This document shows positions 17,583 to 26,110 of a stretch of DNA of 64,000 nucleotides, piece by piece. Numbering within the stretch: the first letter of the stretch is position 1; each line of letters opens with the position of its first letter. The translations under genes and the position numbers were made by a program. Source of the DNA: BP-464 sp963825415 (lineage in GTDB: Bacteria > Actinomycetota > Thermoleophilia > Solirubrobacterales > Solirubrobacteraceae); the NCBI GenBank assembly GCA_963825415.1, contig CAWGTD010000006.1, positions 682,001 through 746,000 on the forward strand, read 5' to 3'. The notes beneath the pieces are model-generated. The model saw only the letters and a program-made list of their open reading frames with translations, had not been told where the DNA came from and searched no databases.

Positions 17583-18382
17583 GCTACGAGCACCTGCGCT
17601 ACGAGTCCGACGACCGCGTGGTCGTCCTGACATACGACCGGCCCGAGCAGCGCAACGCGATCAGCCGCGCGATGAACCTCGAGCTGCACGACGCGTGGCA
17701 GCGCTTCCGCGACGACGACGACGCGTTCGTCCTTGTCATCACCGGCGCCGGCGACGCGTTCTGTGCGGGCTGGGACCTGCAGGACGCGGCGGACTGGCCG
17801 ACGCCCGAGTGGGACGAGTTCCGCCGCGACCTGCACACGCTTCCGGGCGCGTGCGGCTACACGCGCCGCGTCGACGTCTTCAAGCCGGTGATCGCCGCCG
17901 TGAACGGTTGGGCCGTCGCCGCGGGGCTCGAGACGGCGCTGCTCGCCGACATCCGCATCGCGTCGGAGAACGCCGTGTTCGGCGCGCTCGAGCGGCGCTG
18001 GAACATCGTCGCCGGCGACGGGATGACCGTGCGCCTGCCGCTCGCAGTCGGGTTCGCAAAGGCGATGGAGCTGATCATCACCGGCCGCGCGGTGGGCGCC
18101 GAGGAGGCGCTGCGCATCGGACTGGCCAACGAGGTCGTGCCCGAGGGCCGCGCGCTCGAACGGGCGGTCGAGCTCGCGCACGAGATCGCCGGGCTGCCAC
18201 AGGGAGCGATCCGCACCGACAAGGAGACGATGCTCCGCAACGTCGGCCACACGCTCGAAGAACAACTGCGCATCGAGGGCGAGCAGACGCTCTCGATGTT
18301 CATGCGTCGCGACTCACACGCGATCGGCGCGCAGGCGTTCAAGGACCGCCGCGCGCCGGAGTGGCCCAACCAGGGCCGCTAG
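17579..18382 (+). CDS. Enoyl-CoA hydratase/isomerase family protein
   Basis: 267 residues, crotonase fold. 'YDRPEQRNAISRAMNLEL' (CoA-binding A-loop), 'GDAFCAGWDLQD' (first half of the oxyanion hole) and 'AAVNGWAVAAGLETALLADI' (second half) are clear. The usual catalytic Glu positions differ ('NAVFGALERRWNIVAGDG'), so hydration of straight-chain enoyl-CoA is not certain. A CoA isomerase, hydrolase or lyase role is possible. It is translationally coupled to the hydroxy-acid oxidase and ends upstream of a strong hairpin. Confidence 0.85.
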   Translation: MSYEHLRYESDDRVVVLTYDRPEQRNAISRAMNLELHDAWQRFRDDDDAFVLVITGAGDAFCAGWDLQDAADWPTPEWDEFRRDLHTLPGACGYTRRVDVFKPVIAAVNGWAVAAGLETALLADIRIASENAVFGALERRWNIVAGDGMTVRLPLAVGFAKAMELIITGRAVGAEEALRIGLANEVVPEGRALERAVELAHEIAGLPQGAIRTDKETMLRNVGHTLEEQLRIEGEQTLSMFMRRDSHAIGAQAFKDRRAPEWPNQGR

Positions 18383-18418
18383 GGCCGGATTGCAGCTTTG
18401 CCGCGGTAGCGAGGTACG

Positions 18419-18469
18419 CATCGAGTGAGCACTTCGCCGCGTATAGCGCGGTCAACTGCTCACTCGATG
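18419..18469. terminator. Nested inverted repeat between convergent genes
   Basis: Arms 18419-18431 (CATCGAGTGAGCA) and 18457-18469 are a perfect 13-bp inverted repeat. The 25-nt loop contains a second perfect 5-bp inverted repeat (CCGCG at 18437-18441, CGCGG at 18447-18451). It sits between the ends of the enoyl-CoA hydratase (+) and the MerR gene (-), so a bidirectional transcription terminator is the simplest reading. There is no T-run on either side. The rest of 18383-18607 shows no gene. Confidence 0.5.
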
Positions 18470-18607
18470 AAGAGACAGGGCAGCGAGGGAAGAGGGTGCG
18501 GACGTCGGGGGTCCGAAGGGCGCTCCCGCCCCCGGAGCCGGAGGCGGAGGGGTTGCCCGGCGGACCCTCGAACGCTCCGCACCCGAACCACCGCGCCTGA
18601 AGCGAGG

Positions 18608-19318
18608 CTAAGCGGCGGCCTCGCCGCGCTGGCGGCGCAGCTCGGCGAGCAGCAGCTTGGAGTGCATCGCGCCGATCAGCTCGCGCAGCGGCTCGGCGCC
18701 CGACGCGATGATCTCGGCGGCGCGGTCGGGGTCGACTTCGCCGGCGAGGCGGTCCAGCAACGTGCGCACCTCCTCGCCGACCAGCGGCTCGAGCGCTTCG
18801 CGGTAGCGCAGCGTGTCGAAGACGGTGAAGCCGAGCGCCTCGTCGTAGCCGCCGGCGCGGAAGCGGCTGATCGCCGCGATGATCGCCACGTCGTCGGGGT
18901 CATAGCCGCGCGGCGTCGGCGTGAGCACGCCGAGCTCGGCGAGCCGGTCGAGGACGTTGCGCGGGACCTCGAAGCGGCGGCGCACCTCGGCGGCCGACAC
19001 CCGCTTGTCCTCGCGCGCGCGCAGCGCGCGCTCGAGGATCCGGTCCTCGAGCTCGACCAGGCGCGCCGCCCGGTCGTGGTCGTCGGAGAGCACGTCGCGG
19101 ATCGCCCGCAGCGGCATGAACCGCTCCTCCTGCAGGCGCTTGATGAGCCGTACGCGGTCGATGAAGTCGGGCGGGTACCAGGCCATGTTGCGCGAGGTCC
19201 GCACGATCTCCTCGCCGTCGCCGAGCAGCCCCTCGCGCAGGTAGTGCTTGATCGTGCCGGCCGAGACGCCGGAGCGCTCGGCCAGCTCGCTCATCTTCAG
19301 CAAGGGCGGGCGGGGCAC
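18608..19318 (-). CDS. MerR family transcriptional regulator
   Basis: 236 residues from the GTG at 19318. This start is next to the end of the CoA-transferase gene and avoids a long overlap with it. The N-terminal winged HTH is clear: 'LLKMSELAERSGVSAGTIKH' then 'YLREGLL'. A dimerisation helix follows ('LIKRLQEERFMPLRAIRDVL'), then a C-terminal region of about 120 residues with a second HTH-like part ('VSAAEVRRRFEVPRNVLDRL'). The effector is unknown. As the last gene of the BKACE-CaiB operon it may control acyl-CoA catabolism there. Confidence 0.85.
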   Translation of the reverse strand: MPRPPLLKMSELAERSGVSAGTIKHYLREGLLGDGEEIVRTSRNMAWYPPDFIDRVRLIKRLQEERFMPLRAIRDVLSDDHDRAARLVELEDRILERALRAREDKRVSAAEVRRRFEVPRNVLDRLAELGVLTPTPRGYDPDDVAIIAAISRFRAGGYDEALGFTVFDTLRYREALEPLVGEEVRTLLDRLAGEVDPDRAAEIIASGAEPLRELIGAMHSKLLLAELRRQRGEAAA

Positions 19319-19322
19319 GGCA

Positions 19323-20555
19323 TCACGCGAGGAAGCTGCCACGCGTCTCCTTGGCGGCGCCGGCGATCGCTCCCGCTTCCTCGAGCGCTGCAATCTCGTC
19401 GGAGCTGTAGCCCGCCTCGCCGAGGACCTCGGCGGTGTGCTCGCCCAGCGCCGGACCGGGCCGCTGCCGCGGGTCGCCGGGGGTGCGGCTCATCTTCACC
19501 GGGATGCCGAGCAGGCGCACCGGCGCCTGCGCCCCGGGCTGGTCGATCTCGACGACCATCTCGCGGGCCCGCACCAAGTCGCTGTCGAGCGCTTCGGCGA
19601 CGTCGAGCACCGGCTCCAGGCAGCAGTCGTGCTCGGAGGCGAAGCTCTGCCACGCGTCGCGCGAGCGCTCCATGAAGAGCGCCTCGACCTGTGCGTGCGC
19701 GTCGGTTCCCGGCACCTCGAACTGGTGCTCGACCAGGTCCGCGCGGCCGACGCCCTCGCACCAGTTGCGCCAGAACTTCGGCTCCAGCGCACCGAGCGTG
19801 ACCCAGCCGTCGGCGCAGCGGTAGGGCCGGTAGCAGATGAGGCCGCCGTTGAGCAGGTCGCGGCCGCGTTCCTGCACGGACCCGTCGGCGAGATGGCGGG
19901 CGGCCACCATCGCCAGCCAGCTCAGCGCGCCGTCCGCCATCGAGACGTCGACCACCTGGCCCTCGCCGGTGCGGTCGCGGTGGCGCAGCGCCGCGAGGAT
20001 CCCGAAGGCGGCCATCTGCGCGCCTCCGCCGATGTCGGCGATCTGCCCGCCGGCCTGGATCGGCGGATCGTCCGGGCCCGCGCCCGTCAGCCCCAAAAGC
20101 CCGATCAGGCCGAGGTAGTTCATGTCGTGCCCGGAGCGGTCGCGGTACGGGCCGTCCTGGCCGTAGCCGCTGATCGGGCAGATCACCAGGCCGGGGTTGG
20201 CCTCCAGCAGGCGGTCGTAGCCGACCCCGAGGCGCTCGAGCACGCCGGGCCGAAACGACTCCAGCAGGACGTCGGCGTCGCGCACCAGCCGCAGCAGCAC
20301 CTCCTTGCCCTGATCGTTCTTGAGGTCGACTCGCACCGACCGCTTGTTGCGGTTCAGCGAAAGGAACAGCGCGCCGCGGGCGGTCTCGTCGGCGCCCTCG
20401 TGGTAGGGCGGCGACCAGCGCACGTAGTCGCCCATGCCGGTGTCCTCGACCTTGATGACGTCGGCGCCGAAGTCGGCGAGCAGCAGCGAGCAGAACCCGC
20501 CCGGCAGCAGCCGAGAGAGATCGAGGACGCGGACGCCCTCTAGCGGCAGGGTCAC
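19323..20555 (-). CDS. CaiB/BaiF family CoA-transferase
   Basis: 410 residues from a GTG at 20555. 'LPLEGVRVLDLSRLLPGGFC', 'LADFGADVIKVED' and 'LNRNKRSVRVDLK' are the CoA-binding N-terminal signatures. 'SGHDMNYLGLIGLLGLTG' carries the catalytic Asp (GHDxNY) used in alpha-methylacyl-CoA racemase and family III CoA-transferases. The GHDMNYL form favours racemase-like activity on 2-methylacyl-CoA. It overlaps the BKACE gene by four bases (GTGA, 20552-20555), so they are coupled. Confidence 0.87.
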   Translation of the reverse strand: MTLPLEGVRVLDLSRLLPGGFCSLLLADFGADVIKVEDTGMGDYVRWSPPYHEGADETARGALFLSLNRNKRSVRVDLKNDQGKEVLLRLVRDADVLLESFRPGVLERLGVGYDRLLEANPGLVICPISGYGQDGPYRDRSGHDMNYLGLIGLLGLTGAGPDDPPIQAGGQIADIGGGAQMAAFGILAALRHRDRTGEGQVVDVSMADGALSWLAMVAARHLADGSVQERGRDLLNGGLICYRPYRCADGWVTLGALEPKFWRNWCEGVGRADLVEHQFEVPGTDAHAQVEALFMERSRDAWQSFASEHDCCLEPVLDVAEALDSDLVRAREMVVEIDQPGAQAPVRLLGIPVKMSRTPGDPRQRPGPALGEHTAEVLGEAGYSSDEIAALEEAGAIAGAAKETRGSFLA

Positions 20556-21469
20556 GCGACGTCCCCGGTCAGGAGGTCGCGCCGCGAGACCTCGGGTCGG
20601 GCGACGCCGAGCATGTCGCGGGCCTCGTCGACGGTGGCGGGGCGCCGGCCGGCGTCGACCGTCATCTGTCGCGCCTTGGCGATCAGCTCGCCGTTGGACC
20701 GGGCCACCTCGCCGTCGGGCAGGTAGAAGTTGTCCTCGAGGCCGACGCGCACCGACCCGCCGAGGCTGAGCGCGGCGGCGATCAGCGTCCACTGCACGCG
20801 CGAGATCCCGATCACACCCCAGTGGTGCGGGCCGCCGGGGGCATCGGCCAGGTTGTCCGCCATGCACGCGAGGTTCTTCGCCGTGGGCGGCACGCCACCG
20901 ATCACGCCCATCACGAAGTCGGCGTGCAGCGGCGTGGAGAGCACGCCCATGTCGATCAGCGGCCACAGCGAGCCGACGTGGCCGACGTCGAAGCACTCGT
21001 GCTCGGGCTTGATGTTCAGCTCGCGCATCGCCTCGAGCAGCTCGATGATCTCGTCGAACGGGTTGGGGAAGACCGCCTTGAAGACGAAGTCCTTGCGGCG
21101 GCGGGAGTACTTCGCGTAGTTCATCGATCCCATGTTCAGCGCGGCGACCTCGGGCGGGACCGCGCGGAGGTACTCGATGCGCTTGGCGACGGGCACGCCG
21201 ATCGTGCCGGTCGAGAAGTTGAGGATCGCGGCCTCGCCGACCTCGGCGCGGATCGCGTCGTGGATCGCGCGGAAGTCCTCGATCTCGTAGCTGGGCGTGC
21301 CGTCGGGCGTGCGCGCATGGATGTGGATGTGCACGCCGCCTTCGTCGACGATGCGACGCGCCTCGGCGGCGTACTCGTCGGGCGTGTACGGAATCGCCGG
21401 GCACTGGTCGCGATTGGCCAGCGCGCCCGAGATGGCGCAGGTGATGACGACGGGGTCTTCGAGTGACAT
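20552..21469 (-). CDS. BKACE family (3-keto-5-aminohexanoate cleavage-type) protein
   Basis: 305 residues from the ATG at 21469. A further GTG at 21499 falls inside the operator-like repeat and is less likely. 'VVITCAISGALANRDQCPAIP', 'EGGVHIHIHART' (two metal-binding His), 'LNFSTGTIG' and 'SVRVGLEDNFYLPDGEVA' are typical of beta-keto acid cleavage enzymes, which condense a 3-keto acid with acetyl-CoA to give acetoacetate and a new CoA ester. The substrate differs widely within the family. First gene of a leftward operon with CaiB transferase and MerR. Confidence 0.87.
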   Translation of the reverse strand: MSLEDPVVITCAISGALANRDQCPAIPYTPDEYAAEARRIVDEGGVHIHIHARTPDGTPSYEIEDFRAIHDAIRAEVGEAAILNFSTGTIGVPVAKRIEYLRAVPPEVAALNMGSMNYAKYSRRRKDFVFKAVFPNPFDEIIELLEAMRELNIKPEHECFDVGHVGSLWPLIDMGVLSTPLHADFVMGVIGGVPPTAKNLACMADNLADAPGGPHHWGVIGISRVQWTLIAAALSLGGSVRVGLEDNFYLPDGEVARSNGELIAKARQMTVDAGRRPATVDEARDMLGVARPEVSRRDLLTGDVA

Positions 21470-21482
21470 GCGGGCTCCGCAG

Positions 21483-21507
21483 AAAGTAGGACGTTCCACT
21501 ATTCACT
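21483..21507. promoter_or_regulatory. Operator-like imperfect palindrome, copy 1
   Basis: A 25-bp element in the divergent promoter region between BKACE (-) and the DsbA-like gene (+). Its core is AGTAG, six bases, CCACT (21485-21500), a one-mismatch palindrome. A close copy lies at 26526-26550, also in a divergent promoter of acyl-CoA genes. It overlaps the place expected for the BKACE promoter, so repression by a local TetR- or MerR-type protein is plausible. Confidence 0.45.
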
Positions 21508-21544
21508 CTTGCGCATCGGCGAGGGCGCCGCAAGGATCACGAGC

Positions 21545-22120
21545 GTGGACGCGGTGTTCCGCTACGACTTCAACTCGCCCTACGCGTATCTGGCGGCGCA
21601 GCGCGTCGACGAGCTGATCCCCGGTGTTCGCTGGCAGCCGATCGCGTTCGCGTTCCTGCTGCGTGCCCAGCAGCGCGTCCCGTGGTCGCTGGACGAGCGC
21701 CGTGCGGCGGGCCTCGCCGACATCGAGCGGCGCGCGGCCGAGCGCGGCCTGCCGCCGGTGACGATTCCCGACGGCTGGCCGGCCGAGAGCTACGCGCTCG
21801 ATCCACTGCGCGCGGCGCTCGTGGCCGAGGAGCACGGCCTGCTGCGTGAGTACTCGTTCGCCGCGTTCGCCCGCAACTTCGTCGCCGGCACAGGCCTGCG
21901 CGACGGCGCGGCGATCGACGTCGCCGTCGAGGTCGGGCTCGACCGCGACGTCGTCGAGGCGGGCATGGCCGGCCCCGCCAAGGAGCGGCTGATCGCCGCG
22001 ACCGACGAGGCGATCGCCGTCGGAATCCACGGCGTGCCCACCGTCTCGATCGGCGACGAGCACTTCTGGGGCGACGACCGCATCGAGGACGCGGCGGCCG
22101 CGCTCGCCGACGCTCGCTAG
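21545..22120 (+). CDS. DsbA family / 2-hydroxychromene-2-carboxylate isomerase-like protein
   Basis: 191 residues from the GTG at 21545. 'VFRYDFNSPYAYLAAQRVDE' is the N-terminal strand of the DsbA-like thioredoxin fold, with Ser replacing the catalytic Cys, as in HCCA isomerase and kappa-class GST. 'GIHGVPTVSIGDEHFWGDDRI' is the cis-Pro loop and C-terminal signature. It probably uses a thiol cofactor for isomerisation or conjugation, with unknown substrate. It ends in CTAG shared with the stop of the convergent carboxylase gene. Confidence 0.83.
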   Translation: MDAVFRYDFNSPYAYLAAQRVDELIPGVRWQPIAFAFLLRAQQRVPWSLDERRAAGLADIERRAAERGLPPVTIPDGWPAESYALDPLRAALVAEEHGLLREYSFAAFARNFVAGTGLRDGAAIDVAVEVGLDRDVVEAGMAGPAKERLIAATDEAIAVGIHGVPTVSIGDEHFWGDDRIEDAAAALADAR

Positions 22121-23688
22121 ACGGGCACGACCGCGTTGCGCTTCCAGGGGCGCTGCACGGTCTTGCCGGCGGCCATCTCCAACCCGCGGCAGATCACCGG
22201 CCGCGTCTCGCGCGGGTCGATGATGTCGTCGATCATCGCGTTGCGGGCCGGGATGTGGACGTCGATGACCTTGCGGTAGGCGTCGATCAGCTCGGCCTTC
22301 TTCGCGGCCGGGTCGTCGGCCTCCTCGACCTGGCGGCGCATGACGATCTCGACCGCGCCCTCGGCGCCCATGACGCTGATCTCGGCGCTCGGCCACGCGA
22401 CGATCAGGTCGGGCTCGTACGCGCGGCCGTTCATGACGTAGTAGCCCGCGCCGTAGGCCTTGCGGATCACGACCGTGATCTTCGGCACCGTCGCGTTGGC
22501 GACCGCGTGGAGCATCTTCGCGCCGTGGCGGATGATCCCCGCCGCCTCGACCTTCGTGCCGACCATGAAGCCCGGCACGTCCATGAGGAACACGATCGGG
22601 ATGCCGAACGCGTTGCAGAGGTTCACGAAGCGCGCGGCCTTGTCGGCCGAGTCGTTGTCGAGGATGCCGCCGAGCTGCCTGGGCTGGTTGGCGACGATGC
22701 CCGCCGGCCGGCCGCCGAAGCGCGCGAAGCACGTGATGAGCGTCTTCGCCCACTGCGGCTTGAGGTCGAGGTAGAAGCCGTCGTCGACGATCCGCCCGAT
22801 GACCTCGTACATGTCGTAGGGCTTGCGGTTGGACTCCGGGAGCACGTCGAGCAGGCCTTCGTCCATCCGCTCGATCGGATCGGTGCACGGCAGCACCGGT
22901 GCCGGCTCGCGGTTGTGCGACGGCATGAACGACAGGTACTGCTTGACGCGCTCGATGCACTCGACGTCGTCTTCAACCTCGAGGTCCCCCACCCCGGACT
23001 TGCGGCAATGCACGCGCGAGCCGCCGAGCTCCTCCTGGGTGACGTCCTCGCCCACCGCGGCGCGCACTAGGTGCGGGCCGGCGAGCGCCATCGACCCGCG
23101 CCCCTTGACCATCGGCACGAAGTCGGCGAGGCCCGGGATGTAGGCGGTGCCCGCGGCGCACGGGCCCATGAGGGCCGCGACCTGCGGGATGACGCCGCTC
23201 ATGATCACCTCCTCGCGGAAGAGGTGCCCGGAGCCGGCGAACAGCGAGCCGACCGCCTCCTGGATCCGCGCGCCGGCGCTGTCGAGCAGCCAGACGAGCG
23301 GCATCCGCTTCGACAGGGCGAGGTCGCGCAGGCGGGCCATCTTCTGCTCGCCGGTCATCCCCATCGACCCGGCCATGACGGTGAAGTCGTACGCCGCCAC
23401 CGCGGCCAGCCGGCCGTCGATCTTGCCGTAGCCGGTGATGACGCCGTCGGCGGGCGCCTCCTTGCCCTCCAGCCCGCGGACCGAGAAGTGGATGCCGCCG
23501 TGGATGCCCAGCTCGGTGAACGTGCCCTCGTCGACGAGCAGGGCGATCCGCTCGCGTGCGGTCAGCTTCTCGGCCGCGTGCTGCTTGTCGATCTTCTCCT
23601 GGCCGCCGCCCAGCTTCAGGCGCGCGCGCTGTTCGTGGAGCTCCTCCACGAGGGGCCGCAGGATCGACGTCGGTTGATCGATGGTCAC
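22117..23688 (-). CDS. Acyl-CoA carboxylase, carboxyltransferase beta subunit
   Basis: 523 residues, full length for propionyl/acetyl/methylcrotonyl-CoA-type beta subunits. 'KQHAAEKLTARERIALLVDE', 'GGIHFSVRGLEGKEAPADG', 'SAGARIQEAVGSL' and 'GIVANQPRQLGGILDNDSAD' are the paired crotonase-like carboxyltransferase motifs, and 'VPGFMVGTKVEAAGIIRHGA' lies in the C-terminal half. The start is a GTG preceded by a near-perfect Shine-Dalgarno (AAGGAGG, 23701-23695). The biotin carboxylase subunit is not in the window. A 70-residue biotin carrier is encoded at 40199. The acyl substrate is not certain. Confidence 0.92.
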   Translation of the reverse strand: MTIDQPTSILRPLVEELHEQRARLKLGGGQEKIDKQHAAEKLTARERIALLVDEGTFTELGIHGGIHFSVRGLEGKEAPADGVITGYGKIDGRLAAVAAYDFTVMAGSMGMTGEQKMARLRDLALSKRMPLVWLLDSAGARIQEAVGSLFAGSGHLFREEVIMSGVIPQVAALMGPCAAGTAYIPGLADFVPMVKGRGSMALAGPHLVRAAVGEDVTQEELGGSRVHCRKSGVGDLEVEDDVECIERVKQYLSFMPSHNREPAPVLPCTDPIERMDEGLLDVLPESNRKPYDMYEVIGRIVDDGFYLDLKPQWAKTLITCFARFGGRPAGIVANQPRQLGGILDNDSADKAARFVNLCNAFGIPIVFLMDVPGFMVGTKVEAAGIIRHGAKMLHAVANATVPKITVVIRKAYGAGYYVMNGRAYEPDLIVAWPSAEISVMGAEGAVEIVMRRQVEEADDPAAKKAELIDAYRKVIDVHIPARNAMIDDIIDPRETRPVICRGLEMAAGKTVQRPWKRNAVVPV

Positions 23689-23750
23689 CCCTTGCCTCCT
23701 TCCAGTCGGCGCTGGAGGATCGGGTCGTCGGCCCTCCAGGCCGCCGTGAG

Positions 23751-24479
23751 TCACAACAGCGGCGCCAGGGTATCGGCGATGCGCCACCCGTGGCCGGGGG
23801 CGGGACCGGTGACCTCGATGCCGACCACGTCGCACCGGGCGGCCAGCTGCTCCAGCGCCCCGTACAGCTCGGCGTAGGTCATCCCGCCCGGCGCCGGGAA
23901 GTCGGCCGGGTGCTCGGTCGGGTCGAGCACGTCGAGGTCGAGATGGACGAACACTTCGCCGCCGGCGGGCAGGCCGCGCGCGACGCCGTGCTCGGAGACG
24001 AGCGTGGCCTCGCCCGGGTCGAGGTCGCGAACGCCGACCATGTGCACGCGGTCGGGCGGGAAGGCCGCCGCTTCGAGGCCGGCGTCCCAGACGCCGCACG
24101 CCCCGGCCAGGCACATGCCGCCGAGGAATCCGCTCAGCGTGGTGTCGGGGCTGTTGAAGTCGGCGTGCGCGTCGAGCCAGACCACCGCCACGTCCGGCCG
24201 GCACACGGCGACGGCCGGCAGCGTGCCCATGCAGACCGCGCAGTGCCCGGCCACCAACAGCGGCCGGCGGCCGGCGTCGAGCGAGTCGCCGACGATCCGG
24301 GCTGCCTGTGACACGCAGCCGCGGCTCTCCTCGAGGTCGTCGGCCCACTGCCCGTCGTGAGCAGCGGACGGCTCGCCGGTCATGCGTGCGCCCAGCTCGT
24401 CGCCGAGCTCGCGCACCGCGCCCGTCGTCTCGGCGTTGCGCTCGGACGTCCTGCACAGCAGCGCGACCGCCTCGATCAT
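23751..24479 (-). CDS. Arginase/agmatinase/formiminoglutamase family protein
   Basis: 242 residues. The Mn-binding signatures 'VVWLDAHADFNSPDT' and 'FVHLDLDVLDPTEHPA' are intact, so a binuclear metal site is likely. The first motif, normally GGDH or GGDC, reads 'VAGHCAVCMGTLPA', so the usual Asp is replaced. The protein is shorter than true arginase (about 300 residues). It may cleave a guanidino or related C-N bond, but the substrate cannot be told. It lies between the carboxylase and the broken methyltransferase, all leftward. Confidence 0.75.
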   Translation of the reverse strand: MIEAVALLCRTSERNAETTGAVRELGDELGARMTGEPSAAHDGQWADDLEESRGCVSQAARIVGDSLDAGRRPLLVAGHCAVCMGTLPAVAVCRPDVAVVWLDAHADFNSPDTTLSGFLGGMCLAGACGVWDAGLEAAAFPPDRVHMVGVRDLDPGEATLVSEHGVARGLPAGGEVFVHLDLDVLDPTEHPADFPAPGGMTYAELYGALEQLAARCDVVGIEVTGPAPGHGWRIADTLAPLL

Positions 24480-24482
24480 CGG

Positions 24483-25292
24483 TCAGCCGCCCGCGCCGCG
24501 CGAAGTGCTCGTAGTAGTCCTCGAACGGAGACGGCTCGGAGCCCCGGTCGCGCGCCTCGCGGCGGCGCGGTGGTAGTCGGTCGGCGGCAGCAACGGGTCG
24601 GCGTCGACCGGCTTCGCCACCACCTCGGTCAGCCAGGGGTAGGGGTGCGGCCGGAGCTCCTCGACGACCTCGAAGCGTGCCGTGGCGAGCATCGCTCGCA
24701 GCGCCGACGGCGTGATCCCCCACCAGAAGTTCGCGTAGCCCATCATCGGGCGCTCGTCGAACGGCGTGCCGATCACCGAGGTAGGCCTCGGGGCGGTAGT
24801 GCGCCCGGCCGAGTGCACGCGCGGGACTCGGCCGACAGGTGCGGGTAGTACAGGCAGGCCTGCTCGACGCCCGGTACCTCGGGGATCGTGTGGGTGCCGA
24901 GGAACAGCAGCTCGCGCGTGATCTCGCCGCAGCTGCATCAGCTGGTGGACCGGGTTGGGCGTGTGGTAGAGCACACCGGTGCACCAGACGACGTCGTGCG
25001 GGCCGACCTGCTCGGCGAACGCGAGGTCGTGCAGGTCACCCTGGACGTAGCGCACCTTCGAGTCGCGGCGCGCGTGCTCATCCAGGTAGCCGGGGGCGTA
25101 CTCCCGGTCGCCGACGTCAAACAGCGTCACGGAGCTCGCGCCTGCCTCCTCCGCCTCGAACGACGTTGCGCCGTCGATGAACAACCCACCGATGTCGGCG
25201 AAGCTCCGGCCGGGGGCGTGCTCGGCGATCCAGCGCCGCTTGGACTCCGCCGCACGCTTCGATGCTCGGCTTGCCGACGCGCCGTCGCGCAC
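24483..25292 (-). CDS. SAM-dependent methyltransferase, broken by several frameshifts
   Basis: The start is well conserved: 'SKRRWIAEHAPGRSFADIGG' with the 'FADIGG' SAM-binding strand, 'VRYVQGDLHD' and 'VVWCTGVLYHTPNP'. The frame then shifts near 24926 (after HQLMQLR) into 'ITRELLFLGTHTIPEVPGVE' and 'QACLYYPHLSAESRA'. It shifts again near 24830 ('LGRAHYRPEAYL') and near 24785 back to 'VIGTPFDERPMMGYANFWWG'. A fourth change near 24555 would give 'SEPSPFEDYYEHFARRG'. Joined, it is a class I methyltransferase of about 270 residues with an unknown acceptor. With four shifts it is either a decayed gene or a patch of poor sequence. Confidence 0.6.
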   Translation of the reverse strand: MRDGASASRASKRAAESKRRWIAEHAPGRSFADIGGLFIDGATSFEAEEAGASSVTLFDVGDREYAPGYLDEHARRDSKVRYVQGDLHDLAFAEQVGPHDVVWCTGVLYHTPNPVHQLMQLRRDHARAAVPRHPHDPRGTGRRAGLPVLPAPVGRVPRVHSAGRTTAPRPTSVIGTPFDERPMMGYANFWWGITPSALRAMLATARFEVVEELRPHPYPWLTEVVAKPVDADPLLPPTDYHRAAARRATGAPSRLRSRTTTSTSRGAGG

Positions 25293-25317
25293 GGGCGCCC
25301 GGATATGGTGAGCGGCC

Positions 25318-26100
25318 TCACCTGCCGGTCCAGCGGGGTTCGCGCTTCTCGAAGAAGGCCTTGACGCCCTCCTGGATGTCCTCGGTCGAGAAGGCCAGGG
25401 TCAGATTGTGGTGGAGGTACTCGAGCGCCTCGGAGAACGGCATGTCCATCGAGCGGAACATCGCGTCCTTGCCGAGCCGCATCAGCACCGGCGACTTGGC
25501 GGCCAGCTTGCCGGCCCAGTCGGCGACCGCGGCGTCGAACTCGTCGGGCGCGACGACGCGGTTGACGATGCCGATGCGCTCCGCCTCGCGCGCGTCGATG
25601 CGCTCGCCGAGCAGCAGCAGCTCGTTGGTCTTCTTGCGCCCGACGTTGCGGTAGATCAGCGCCATGATCATGAACGGGAAGACCCCGACGTTGATCTCGG
25701 GCGTGCCGAACGTGGCGGTCTCCTTGGCGACGATCAGGTCGCAGGCCAGCGCGAGACCCAGCGCGCCGGCAAGGCAGTGGCCGTTGACGGCGCACAGCGA
25801 CGGCTTGCCCAGGCCGCCGAGGAGCGCGAACAGCTCCGGGAACTTCGTGGTCGCCCAGTGCTTGAGCACGAGCGGCTCGTCGGCGGCGAACCCCGACAGG
25901 CTGCCGCCCGCCGAGAAGGTCGTCTCGTGCGTGCTGGTGAGGACGACTGCCCTGACGGCGTCGTCGTCGCGCGCCGCGGTGAACGCCGCGAGCAGGTCGT
26001 CGAGCAGCTCGTTCGAGAGGGCGTTGCGGCTGTCGGGCTGGTCCAGCGCGATCGTCGCGACCTGGTCGGCGACGTCGTAGCGGACGGTCTTCAGATCCAC
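25318..26100 (-). CDS. Enoyl-CoA hydratase/isomerase family protein
   Basis: 260 residues. 'LDQPDSRNALSNELLDDL' and 'ETTFSAGGSLSGF' supply the first part of the oxyanion hole, and 'CAVNGHCLAGALGLALACDL' the second. 'FGTPEINVGVFPFM' carries the second catalytic Glu (E of PEI) of hydratases, while the first is replaced by Ala-Gly. The C-terminal 'EDIQEGVKAFFEKREPRWTG' is the usual crotonase ending. It is likely a beta-oxidation enzyme, sharing the neighbourhood with two acyl-CoA dehydrogenases. Confidence 0.88.
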   Translation of the reverse strand: MDLKTVRYDVADQVATIALDQPDSRNALSNELLDDLLAAFTAARDDDAVRAVVLTSTHETTFSAGGSLSGFAADEPLVLKHWATTKFPELFALLGGLGKPSLCAVNGHCLAGALGLALACDLIVAKETATFGTPEINVGVFPFMIMALIYRNVGRKKTNELLLLGERIDAREAERIGIVNRVVAPDEFDAAVADWAGKLAAKSPVLMRLGKDAMFRSMDMPFSEALEYLHHNLTLAFSTEDIQEGVKAFFEKREPRWTGR

Positions 26101-26110
26101 GGCGCTGACC

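Noticed and set aside
22117..24984. 955-residue minus-strand frame suggesting a very large carboxylase
   Set aside because: Only the part from GTG 23688 matches the family and it has a strong ribosome site. The upstream 430 residues are an out-of-frame copy of the arginase and methyltransferase genes.
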